DNA of 22,308 nt, taken from assembly GCA_018365815.1 (NCBI GenBank), contig JAGZJH010000036.1:1-22308 (forward strand), written 5' to 3'. A model generated the notes under the pieces. The model was not told where the DNA came from. It ran no database searches and saw only the letters and a program-made list of their open reading frames with translations. The stretch comes from Erysipelotrichaceae bacterium. GTDB taxonomy: Bacteria > Bacillota_I > Bacilli_A > Erysipelotrichales > Coprobacillaceae. This document shows, piece after piece, positions 1 to 6,189 of the stretch; position 1 is the stretch's first letter, and every line of letters begins with the position of its first letter. The position numbers and the translations under genes were made by a program.

Positions 1-738
1 TCTTCAAAGTTTTTAAATCGTCTGTTAAAAGCAAACTCAGTTTTAAATATTTTGTAAGTTGCTTCTGCTACTGCATTATCATAAGGACATCCCTTGGCAA
101 TTAATGAACGTCGAATATCGAATGTTTCTAATACGTCATCGATCATCTGATTTTTAAATTCATTTCCTCTATCTGCATGAAATAGGATTATTTTACTTAA
201 ATCATAGTTAATGCTATTAATTGCTTTTTTGACTAACTTTGCATCTTTATTTTTGCTTGCTGCATAGCCTACAATTTCTCTATTATATAGGTCAATGATG
301 GTGCATATATAATTCCATTTACCATTAACATTTACATAAGTTAAATCGCTTACAATGACATTCATTCTTTCCTTTTGCTTAAAGTTTCTATTGAGTTCAT
401 TTTTAATTAGATCGTTATTATATGTTGGCTTATGTAATTTAAATTGCTTTACTGTGTAATTAGATACTAATCCTTTTTCTTTCATTATACGGCTAATTTT
501 ACGTCTGCTAACAGTTAAATTCTGTTTAGCTAATTCTCTTTTTTTCTTCCTAGAGCCATAACTATTTTAGCTATTCATGAAGGTTTTATGATAATCTTCA
601 TATTTAACTTATTATCTTTTGGATTCTTTTCATCGTTTAGTGAGTTATTTGTAGAATAATATGACAATCTTCTACCAATACTAAAAAGTTAACACATTGT
701 ATTATTTGGATATTTATTGGCATTGGAAATGATAAGAT
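1..738 (-). pseudogene. IS3-family transposase OrfB, broken by two stop codons and truncated by the window edge
   Basis: Translating the minus strand in the frame -1 to orfA gives a recognisable rve-type integrase. An N-terminal part containing NKYPNNTMC-stop-LFSIGR is followed by a YGSRKKKRELAKQ helix region, then VIVSDLTYV, LFHADRGNEF and DNAVAEATYKIFKTEF. The catalytic codons read as Asp (345-347), Asp (171-173) and Glu (63-65). The last two are separated by 35 residues, which is the DD(35)E spacing of IS3 transposases. In-frame TAA codons at 689-691 and 567-569 interrupt the protein before the catalytic core, each at a place where relatives would carry an ordinary codon such as Lys. The C-terminus runs off the window at base 1. 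It is very unlikely to give active transposase unless suppressed. Confidence 0.8.
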
Positions 739-1020
739 TTATTTTCGTCCCATAATCAGCGCTGCTTGCTTTAAAATATCATTTCTCGTTTTTAAACGTT
801 GATTTTCCTTACGAAGTTTAATTAATTCCTTTTCCTCTTCAGTACGATTATCATCGATACTAAATGAACCAGAAGAGTTATATTTATTAATCCAAAAAGA
901 TAAAGCAAAAGAAGATAATTCGTATTCACGGATTAATTCGTCTCTTGGCTTCCCACTGTTGTATAATTCTACAATTTTTTGTTTAAATTCATCACTGTAA
1001 TTTCTTCTTTCTCTTGCCAT
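739..1020 (-). CDS. IS3-family transposase OrfA (helix-turn-helix)
   Basis: This 93-residue protein starts MARERRNYSDEFKQKIVELY and ends ILKQAALIMGRK, typical of IS3-family OrfA proteins. Residues about 8-55 form a Tnp_1-type helix-turn-helix that recognises the terminal repeats. Residues about 60-85 (EEKELIKLRKENQRLK) look like the leucine-zipper coiled coil used for oligomerisation. A GTGAGG ribosome site lies about 8 nt before the ATG. In an active element a -1 frameshift near the TAA (minus strand CGAAAATAA) would fuse OrfA to OrfB. Here OrfB is broken, so only OrfA can be made. Alone, OrfA usually acts as a repressor or accessory binding protein. Confidence 0.85.
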   Translation of the reverse strand: MARERRNYSDEFKQKIVELYNSGKPRDELIREYELSSFALSFWINKYNSSGSFSIDDNRTEEEKELIKLRKENQRLKTRNDILKQAALIMGRK

Positions 1021-1106
1021 TTTAGACTACCTCACTTTTATTTTTCTTTATTGTAACAGTTCTTCAATTTAGTATAGCCTATCTATTTACTGCCTTGGTT
1101 TTACGT

Positions 1107-1303
1107 TTACCTTTTGGATTTCAGTTTGTTCAGCAACCTTATCCACCATTTAGTCTCATCAAGTTTCTATGCGTACACTTAAAATAATTGCTACACCACT
1201 TCCTCCACTAATGACATCACTATCAACAGCTTGTGATTCACTACACTTGGCGGTAAATACCTGTGGTTGGTTTATCTCCAACTGAATTCATGCCATGCCC
1301 GGC
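1107..1303 (-). pseudogene. Frameshifted remnant resembling a small zinc-ribbon protein
   Basis: No intact ORF exists here, but pieces of one protein can be read in shifted minus-strand frames. MNSVGDKPTTGIYR starts at 1291 and soon hits TAG. One frame over, KCSESQAVDSDVISGGSGVA follows. A further frame gives FKCTH, and another gives ETKWWIRLLNKLKSKR ending at TAA 1107-1109. The GDKPxTGxYxC..C start and scattered Cys residues resemble short zinc-ribbon proteins of Bacillota. This is pattern recognition, not a database match. The stretch is less AT-rich than the nearby spacers and has no clear ribosome site, in keeping with a decayed gene. Chance similarity is possible. Confidence 0.35.
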
Positions 1304-1311
1304 ACAATATG

Positions 1312-1338
1312 AAAAAAGCCCTATAAATAGGGCTTTTT
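1312..1338 (-). terminator. Rho-independent terminator of rplM-rpsI
   Basis: The stem AGCCCTA (1317-1323) pairs with TAGGGCT (1328-1334) around a TAAA loop. A-tracts on one side and T-tracts on the other (1312-1317 and 1334-1338) extend the pairing. On the minus strand the hairpin is followed by a run of T. It lies about 55 bases after the rpsI stop and could work in both directions, which would shield the ribosomal operon from the decayed region beyond. Confidence 0.9.
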
Positions 1339-1391
1339 CCTTTGTTTGTTTTTTTGCAGTTCCTAAAACTTGAATAAATAAATTTTGTAAA

Positions 1392-1784
1392 TTATCTCTT
1401 AGAGAATTGTGGAGCACGTCTAGCTGCTTTAAGACCGTATTTTTTACGTTCTTTCACACGTGCATCACGAGTTAAGAATCCGGCTGCTTTTAACGCAGGT
1501 CTATAATCAGAACCAGCTTCTAATAAAGCTCTTGAAACACCATGACGGATAGCACCAGCTTGACCAGTATATCCCCCACCTTTAACATTAACTGAAACAT
1601 CAAATTTATCTGTTGTAGCAGTTAATTCTAATGGTTGATTTACCACCATTAATAAGATGTCTGATGCTAAGTATTCTTTAGCATCTTTTCCATTGATTAC
1701 AAATTTCCCTGTACCTGGTGTTAAAATAACACGTGCTACAGATGATTTTCTACGTCCTGTTCCTCTATATTGTACGTTTGCCAT
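1392..1784 (-). CDS. rpsI: 30S ribosomal protein S9
   Basis: S9 is a 30S head protein whose C-terminal tail reaches the P-site tRNA anticodon stem. The 130-residue product starts MANVQYRGTGRRKSSVARV and carries the GGGYTGQAGAIRHGVSRALL signature. It ends in the expected basic tail, KKYGLKAARRAPQFSKR, with the terminal Lys-Arg that touches tRNA. Its length matches the family (about 130). The ATG follows GGAGG (1791-1795) at 6 nt, only 14 nt after the rplM stop, so the pair is one transcript as in most bacteria. Confidence 0.98.
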   Translation of the reverse strand: MANVQYRGTGRRKSSVARVILTPGTGKFVINGKDAKEYLASDILLMVVNQPLELTATTDKFDVSVNVKGGGYTGQAGAIRHGVSRALLEAGSDYRPALKAAGFLTRDARVKERKKYGLKAARRAPQFSKR

Positions 1785-1798
1785 AGTAGTCCTCCTTC

Positions 1799-2236
1799 TT
1801 AACCTTTAATTTTTAATTCTTCAGGTTTTTGAGCTGCGTGTGGATGAGTATTACCTGTATAAACAAATAATTTCATTCCTTGTTTTCTTCCTAATGTATT
1901 GTGTGGTAACATTCCTTTAACAGCTGCTTCCACAAACCCAGTAGGGTTTTTAGTTTGGAAAGTTCTAGCAGTTTTTACTTTTAAACCACCAGCCCATCCA
2001 GAATGGCTGTAATATTTAACTTTATCAAGTTTTTTACCAGTCATTACTACTTTTTCAGCATTAATAATGATTACATAATCTCCAGTATCTACATGTGGTG
2101 TAAATGTTGGTTTATGTTTTCCTCTTAATACAGTTGCTACTTCAGAAGCTAAACGTCCTAAAGTAAGTCCTTCAGCATCAACTACGTACCATTTACGTTC
2201 AATTGTTGATTCTTTTGCCATTGTTGTTTGTCGCAT
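1799..2236 (-). CDS. rplM: 50S ribosomal protein L13
   Basis: L13 is an early-assembly 50S protein that binds 23S rRNA. The 145-residue product carries ERKWYVVDAEGLTLGRLAS near the start and GMLPHNTLGRKQGMKLFVY near the end, both family hallmarks. I kept the first ATG (MRQTTMAKEST) because GGAGG at 2246-2250 sits 9 nt upstream and the Bacillus homologue has the same kind of N-terminal extension. The internal MAKEST start has no good ribosome site. It is the first gene of the rplM-rpsI operon and has its own promoter and structured leader. Confidence 0.98.
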   Translation of the reverse strand: MRQTTMAKESTIERKWYVVDAEGLTLGRLASEVATVLRGKHKPTFTPHVDTGDYVIIINAEKVVMTGKKLDKVKYYSHSGWAGGLKVKTARTFQTKNPTGFVEAAVKGMLPHNTLGRKQGMKLFVYTGNTHPHAAQKPEELKIKG

Positions 2237-2286
2237 TGTATATTTCCTCCTGTAGTTTCCGGGGCTACTTGGGCATTACAGTGCCA
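2237..2286 (-). promoter_or_regulatory. Structured rplM 5' leader, probable L13-type leader
   Basis: The predicted 5' UTR of about 50 nt folds into two short hairpins just before the Shine-Dalgarno site: GGCA...TGCC (2272-2285) and GTAG...CTAC (2252-2268). The second is followed at once by GGAGG. Compact hairpins in this position fit the L13 leader class known upstream of rplM in Bacillota, where L13 is thought to repress its own operon. I assigned it by position and folding by eye, not by a covariance search. Confidence 0.55.
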
Positions 2287-2292
2287 TTCTTT

Positions 2293-2320
2293 ATTATACT
2301 TTGTTCAAGCAAATTGTCAA
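2293..2320 (-). promoter_or_regulatory. Sigma-A type promoter for rplM-rpsI
   Basis: On the minus strand a perfect TTGACA (2315-2320) and a perfect TATAAT (2293-2298) are separated by 16 nt. The start site is expected near 2286. Upstream lie A-tracts (about 2335-2360) that could act as an UP element. The promoter lies between the cysE stop and the leader, so rplM does not depend on read-through from cysKE. Confidence 0.88.
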
Positions 2321-2348
2321 CATATACTCAACATTTTTTTAATTTTAT

Positions 2349-2858
2349 TTACACTTTTTTTATAACTCTACCTTTTATACCGACTACCGTACAATTAGGA
2401 GGAACATCATTTAAAACTACTGCCATTGCTCCTATTTTAGAGTTTTCTCCAATTGTTATGTTTCCTAAAATTTTACATGATGCCCCTAACACTACGTTTT
2501 TTTTAATTGTAGGGTGTCTTTTAATCGGATCATCTTTTATACTTCCTAAAGTTACCCCATGATAAATAATACAATCATCTTCTATCACTGCTGTTTCTCC
2601 GATGACTACTCCCATACCATGATCTATAAAAACACGTTTACCAATAGTTGCACCTGGGTGAATTTCAATTCCCGTAAAAAATCTCGCAAACTGACTTATG
2701 CACCTAGCTATTGTATATCTTTTCATTAGCCATAAATAATGTGCAATTTTGTAAAAAAATATCGCATGAACACCTGGATAATTCAAAATAACATTCCAAT
2801 AACTTTTAGCTGCTTGGTCTACTTTTAAAATTTTATCTATTAAATTATATTTTTTCAT
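2349..2858 (-). CDS. cysE: Serine O-acetyltransferase, short form
   Basis: It transfers acetyl from acetyl-CoA to L-serine, giving O-acetylserine for the next enzyme, CysK. The product has 169 residues. An N-terminal helical part (1-60) includes the DQAAKSYW segment, with Asp14 as the likely catalytic partner. A left-handed beta-helix of hexapeptide repeats follows, containing GIEIHPGATIGKRVFIDHG (likely catalytic His80) and GVVIGETAVIE, then HPTIKKNVVLGASCKILGN. It stops at GRVIKKV, right after the beta-helix, and so lacks the C-terminal tail of roughly 40 residues in the Bacillus homologue. The ATG lies inside the end of cysK (14-base overlap), indicating translational coupling. Confidence 0.93.
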   Translation of the reverse strand: MKKYNLIDKILKVDQAAKSYWNVILNYPGVHAIFFYKIAHYLWLMKRYTIARCISQFARFFTGIEIHPGATIGKRVFIDHGMGVVIGETAVIEDDCIIYHGVTLGSIKDDPIKRHPTIKKNVVLGASCKILGNITIGENSKIGAMAVVLNDVPPNCTVVGIKGRVIKKV

Positions 2859-3756
2859 CTAATTTTTCCATTAACTCACTACTTAAATACCTCTCACCAG
2901 TATCCGGTAAAATAACAACTATTTTTTTATCTTGGTACTTTGGTAGTTTTGACAGTTGAATTGCTACTGATAAGGCTGCTCCTGATGAAATTCCTGCAAC
3001 AATCCCTTCCTTTTTTGCAAGATTAAAACATGTTTCATAAGCCTCTTGTTCACTTATTGTTTCAATATGCAATGATAAAACATCTTTAATTAAATTTGGA
3101 ATAAAATTAGCCCCTATTCCTTGAATATTATGTTTTCCACTTTGACCTTTTGTAATTAAAGGAGAATTTTGTGGTTCTACACCAATGACTTCAACTTGAC
3201 TATTTTTAAAATATTCTAATATTCCTCTAATTGTTCCACCCGTTCCTATACTTGCAACAATTACTTCTACTTCAGGTAAATCTTGGTCTATTTCACGTGC
3301 AGTTTTTATATGTGCATTGATATTCATTTGATCTTCAAATTGCTTAATTAAATAACTGTTTGGAATTGTATTTAATAAACTCTTGGCTTTATCAATGCTT
3401 CCTTTCATTCCTAATTTTGAAGGAGTGAGTATAATTTTAGCTCCATATAATAGAAGTAATTTTCTTCTTTCAATTGACATATTTTCAGGCATCACTACAA
3501 CAACATCTAAATTATAATATTGACTGATCATACAAGTTGAAATTCCCATATTTCCACTTGTCGGAATAATGAGTGTACCCCCTTTTTGAATTTGTTTGGT
3601 TTTTATTAAATTTTGAATAATTTCAAATGCTGCACGATCTTTGATGCTCCCACTAGGATTGAAAAACTCAACTTTTGCATAAATATTTTTATTTATCTGT
3701 GATAATGGAATTAATGGGGTATTCCCTATGGTTTCGATAATATTTTGGTAAATCAA
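2845..3756 (-). CDS. cysK: Cysteine synthase (O-acetylserine sulfhydrylase), PLP enzyme
   Basis: It makes cysteine from O-acetylserine and sulfide in the cytoplasm. The 303-residue protein is a fold-type II PLP enzyme. Lys39 in NPSGSIKDRAA is the expected Schiff-base lysine, TSGNMGIS (66-73) is the substrate-loop motif, GTGGT (about residue 172) is the phosphate loop and GISSGAAL (about residue 255) lies near the C-terminus. The usual motif is TSGNTG, so Met70 replaces a conserved Thr. The start is TTG: AAAGGA (3767-3772) lies 10 nt upstream, and no in-frame ATG gives the family N-terminus (IIETIGNTPLI). Related PLP enzymes such as CysM cannot be fully excluded, but overlapping cysE supports cysteine synthesis. 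Confidence 0.9.
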   Translation of the reverse strand: MIYQNIIETIGNTPLIPLSQINKNIYAKVEFFNPSGSIKDRAAFEIIQNLIKTKQIQKGGTLIIPTSGNMGISTCMISQYYNLDVVVVMPENMSIERRKLLLLYGAKIILTPSKLGMKGSIDKAKSLLNTIPNSYLIKQFEDQMNINAHIKTAREIDQDLPEVEVIVASIGTGGTIRGILEYFKNSQVEVIGVEPQNSPLITKGQSGKHNIQGIGANFIPNLIKDVLSLHIETISEQEAYETCFNLAKKEGIVAGISSGAALSVAIQLSKLPKYQDKKIVVILPDTGERYLSSELMEKLDEKI

Positions 3757-3775
3757 ATCGTATCATTCCTTTCAT

Positions 3776-3804
3776 AAAAAAAGATCATACTATTATATGA
3801 TCTT
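3776..3804 (-). terminator. Rho-independent terminator after truA
   Basis: A perfect 9-bp stem, AAGATCATA (3781-3789) with TATGATCTT (3796-3804), closes a 6-nt loop and is followed on the minus strand by seven T residues. It begins about 10 bases after the truA stop and ends the ecfA1-ecfA2-ecfT-truA transcript. The cysK ribosome site begins only a few bases further on. Confidence 0.88.
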
Positions 3805-3814
3805 CCTTTATTGT

Positions 3815-4546
3815 TTATTCATAATCGACTTGATATAAATATAGTCCTTGTGGTTTAGCTTTGAATAAAATATGTTCTTTTCCACAGCTTTCTAATCGAT
3901 CTTTTGCTTGATTTATGGTAAAACGATGGGCGCCAATTTGAATTAAAGCTCCTACCAAATGTCTAACCATGTAGCGACGAAATCCATCGCCTCTAACGAT
4001 AAATTCAACAATTCCATTTTTCTCATTCACTTCAAATTTATAAATTGTCCTAATTGTATTTCCATATTGATCATAACTGCAATATGAAGCAAAGTCGTGT
4101 TTTCCTATAAATAGCTTTGCTGCTTCTTGCATTAGTTGGAGATTTAAAGGTCGATTATATTGGTAAATATAATTTGTTTCAAAAGGCGAATATTCATTTG
4201 TACTTAAATAATAACGATATTCTTTTTGAACAGCACTATATCTTGAGTGAAAGTTTTCGTCTACTTCCTCACATTCTAAAATATGTATATCATTGGGTAA
4301 AAAATGGTTCATTGCCATTTTCCATTTATTCGATGGCATTTGTTTTGTAGTGTCAAAATGAAAAATTTGTGCTTTAGCGTGAACTTTAGCATCTGTTCTT
4401 CCCGAAGCATGAATAATTACTTCACTTTGACATATATTTTTTAATGCTTTTTGAATTTCACCTTGAATTGTTCGCTCTTTATTTTGAACTTGAAAGCCAT
4501 AAAATTTACTGCCATCATAACTCACTTTACATTTAATTCTAACCAT
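3815..4546 (-). CDS. truA: tRNA pseudouridine(38-40) synthase
   Basis: TruA converts uridines 38-40 of the tRNA anticodon stem to pseudouridine. The 243-residue length is normal. It starts MVRIKCKVSYDGSKFYGFQ with the family YDGxxFxGFQ motif, and SGRTDAKVHAKAQ places the catalytic aspartate at Asp52, the same number as in E. coli. FRRYMVRHLVGAL near residue 190 is the C-terminal signature. The usual motif is GRTDxGVHA, and here Lys54 replaces the glycine. The ATG overlaps the ecfT stop as TAATG, so the two are translationally coupled. The ecfA1-ecfA2-ecfT-truA order is common in Bacillota. Confidence 0.96.
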   Translation of the reverse strand: MVRIKCKVSYDGSKFYGFQVQNKERTIQGEIQKALKNICQSEVIIHASGRTDAKVHAKAQIFHFDTTKQMPSNKWKMAMNHFLPNDIHILECEEVDENFHSRYSAVQKEYRYYLSTNEYSPFETNYIYQYNRPLNLQLMQEAAKLFIGKHDFASYCSYDQYGNTIRTIYKFEVNEKNGIVEFIVRGDGFRRYMVRHLVGALIQIGAHRFTINQAKDRLESCGKEHILFKAKPQGLYLYQVDYE

Positions 4547-5346
4547 TAAATCACCACACTCATGATAATAATTCCAACTGATAGTACAGTTACAGTTCCC
4601 ATTGATAAAGTATCTTGAAATGACCAGTGAAGTTGTTTATAACGTGTTCGTTTTCCCTCTGGATTATATCCTCTACTTTCCATTGCGTTTGCTAGTTCTT
4701 CTGCGCGTTGAAATGCTGAAATAAATAAGGGAACAATCAACGAAACAATTGCTTTTATTTTTTCTTTTAAAGAACCTTCTTTAAAATCAACTCCACGACT
4801 TGATTGAGCTTTCATGATACGTTCTGTTTCTTCTAATAACGTTGGAATAAAGCGTAAAGCAATTGATATCATCATTGAAACTTCATGTGCCGGAAATCCT
4901 ATTTTTTTAAATGGATTAAATAAATGTTCTAGTCCTAGTGTTAAGTCTAATGGTTTTGTCGATGCTGTTAAAACGGTCGTTAAAGTAACGATTAAAACTA
5001 ATCTGATTAGGATATAAGCGGTTTGAATGAATCCCCCAGTATATATTTTAAAATCACCAAGTGAAATTAAAACTGTACCTTGGCGAATCATGAAAATATT
5101 TAAAATCATTAAAAATGACATCATAAATATCATTGGTTTTAATGCTTTTAGTACATACGAAATTTTGATCTTTGCTAATTTTACGACAAGGCATACAAAT
5201 ACTGTCAAGATAGCATATCCAATAAACCCTGAATCAAAGAAGATGCTAATTAAAAGTAACAATAAACTCATAATTTTTAAACGTGGATCTAAGCGATGTA
5301 TAAATGAATTTATTGGCAAATATCTGCCTAAAGTTATATTTCCCAT
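4546..5346 (-). CDS. ecfT: ECF transporter transmembrane component EcfT
   Basis: EcfT is the membrane scaffold that joins the two EcfA ATPases to interchangeable substrate-binding S components, powering uptake of vitamins and trace metals. The 266-residue protein starts LGRYLPINSFIHRLDPRLKI, the standard EcfT opening. Several hydrophobic helices lie between residues about 25 and 135. The cytoplasmic coupling helices carry the two motifs AQSSRGVDF and AMESRGYNP, which match the Ala/Ser-Arg-Gly coupling motifs. A final hydrophobic helix is at about 245-265. It follows ecfA2 with no gap. No S component is encoded in the window. Confidence 0.95.
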   Translation of the reverse strand: MGNITLGRYLPINSFIHRLDPRLKIMSLLLLLISIFFDSGFIGYAILTVFVCLVVKLAKIKISYVLKALKPMIFMMSFLMILNIFMIRQGTVLISLGDFKIYTGGFIQTAYILIRLVLIVTLTTVLTASTKPLDLTLGLEHLFNPFKKIGFPAHEVSMMISIALRFIPTLLEETERIMKAQSSRGVDFKEGSLKEKIKAIVSLIVPLFISAFQRAEELANAMESRGYNPEGKRTRYKQLHWSFQDTLSMGTVTVLSVGIIIMSVVI

Positions 5347-6189
5347 TTATTGCCCTCCTATTGCATTTACTAATTCTTCTATATTTTTAATAGTAGGATC
5401 GATATGAAATCCGTTTTTGTTTAGTTCATAAATTAAATGTGTAATAATTGGTAAGTCTATACTTAATGATTCTAAATAATCTGCTTCTTTAAAAATTTCT
5501 TCTACTGTTCCAATTTTTACAATTTTTCCTTTATTCATTACAACCACATTATCACAATAATTAAGTACGTGATTCATATCATGGGTAACAATGATGATTG
5601 TTTTTCCTTGTTCATTAAGTCTCTTGAATAAATCCATCATCTCTTTTGCACCCTGAGGATCAAGACCGGCTGTTGGTTCGTCTAAAACTAAAATATCCGG
5701 ATCCATGACTAAAATCCCTGCAATGGCAATACGTCTTTTTTGGCCACCTGATAAATCAAAAGGTGATTTTTCTAAATAACTTCCATCCAATCCAACGTAA
5801 TTCAATACTTCTTTTGCTTTAGCCTTTGCTTGTTCTTCATCTTCGCCAAAATTTAATGGGCCAAAAATAATGTCTTTTTCAATGGTTTCTTCAAATAACT
5901 GGTATTCAGGAAATTGAAAAACTAATCCTGCCATTTTCCTTAATTGTTTTAATCCTTTAGGTGGGTTTGAGGCATCTATAATAAAATCGTTGATTGTTAC
6001 TTTACCTGATGTGGGAAAGGTTAATGCATTGATATGTTGTATTAAAGTAGATTTTCCACTACCAGTATGACCGATAATGGCAGTAAATGACCCTTTTTCT
6101 ATTTTTAAATCGATATCTTTAATAGCCAAATATTCAAAAGGAGTATTATGACTATATATATGGCTTACTTTTTCAAATTCAATTGACAT
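5347..6189 (-). CDS. ecfA2: ECF transporter ATPase EcfA2 (CbiO type)
   Basis: This is one of two ATPases of the shared ECF module. The 280 residues include Walker A GHTGSGKST (40-48), a Q-loop LVFQFPEYQLFEETI, the ABC signature LSGGQKRRIAI, Walker B ILVLDEPTAGLDP and the switch HDMNHV. The N-terminal SHIYSHNTPFEYLAIKDI is typical of EcfA2, which has an insertion after the Y-loop. The ATG lies 25 bases inside the end of ecfA1, so translation is coupled and yields matched subunits for the EcfA1-EcfA2 heterodimer. Confidence 0.95.
   Translation of the reverse strand: MSIEFEKVSHIYSHNTPFEYLAIKDIDLKIEKGSFTAIIGHTGSGKSTLIQHINALTFPTSGKVTINDFIIDASNPPKGLKQLRKMAGLVFQFPEYQLFEETIEKDIIFGPLNFGEDEEQAKAKAKEVLNYVGLDGSYLEKSPFDLSGGQKRRIAIAGILVMDPDILVLDEPTAGLDPQGAKEMMDLFKRLNEQGKTIIIVTHDMNHVLNYCDNVVVMNKGKIVKIGTVEEIFKEADYLESLSIDLPIITHLIYELNKNGFHIDPTIKNIEELVNAIGGQ

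Larger units (their letters stand above)
1..1066 (-). mobile_element. IS3-family insertion sequence, degenerate, cut by the window edge
   Basis: The element has an OrfA-type helix-turn-helix gene followed by an OrfB-type DDE integrase domain in the -1 frame, which is the IS3-family layout. OrfB has nonsense codons, so the copy is probably dead. The distal end lies outside the window. The proximal end was not fixed. A TG...CA style terminus ending at about 1066 (minus strand begins TGAAGAACTGTTACAAT) is possible, but I had no second inverted repeat to compare with. The element lies downstream of the rpsI terminator, so it does not interrupt the ribosomal operon. Confidence 0.7.

Noticed and set aside
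2203..2562. Plus-strand open frame of 119 codons across the rplM leader and cysE
   Set aside because: It is antisense to cysE, the rplM promoter and the leader. It is hydrophobic only because of A-rich complementary codons, and has no ribosome site.
3757..3814. T-box or other riboswitch before cysK
   Set aside because: Only about 55 bases are available and they are filled by the truA terminator and the ribosome site. No T-box motif is seen.
5027..5407. Plus-strand open frame of 126 codons
   Set aside because: It lies antisense to ecfT and the ecfA2 end, both clear genes. There is no family resemblance and no ribosome site.
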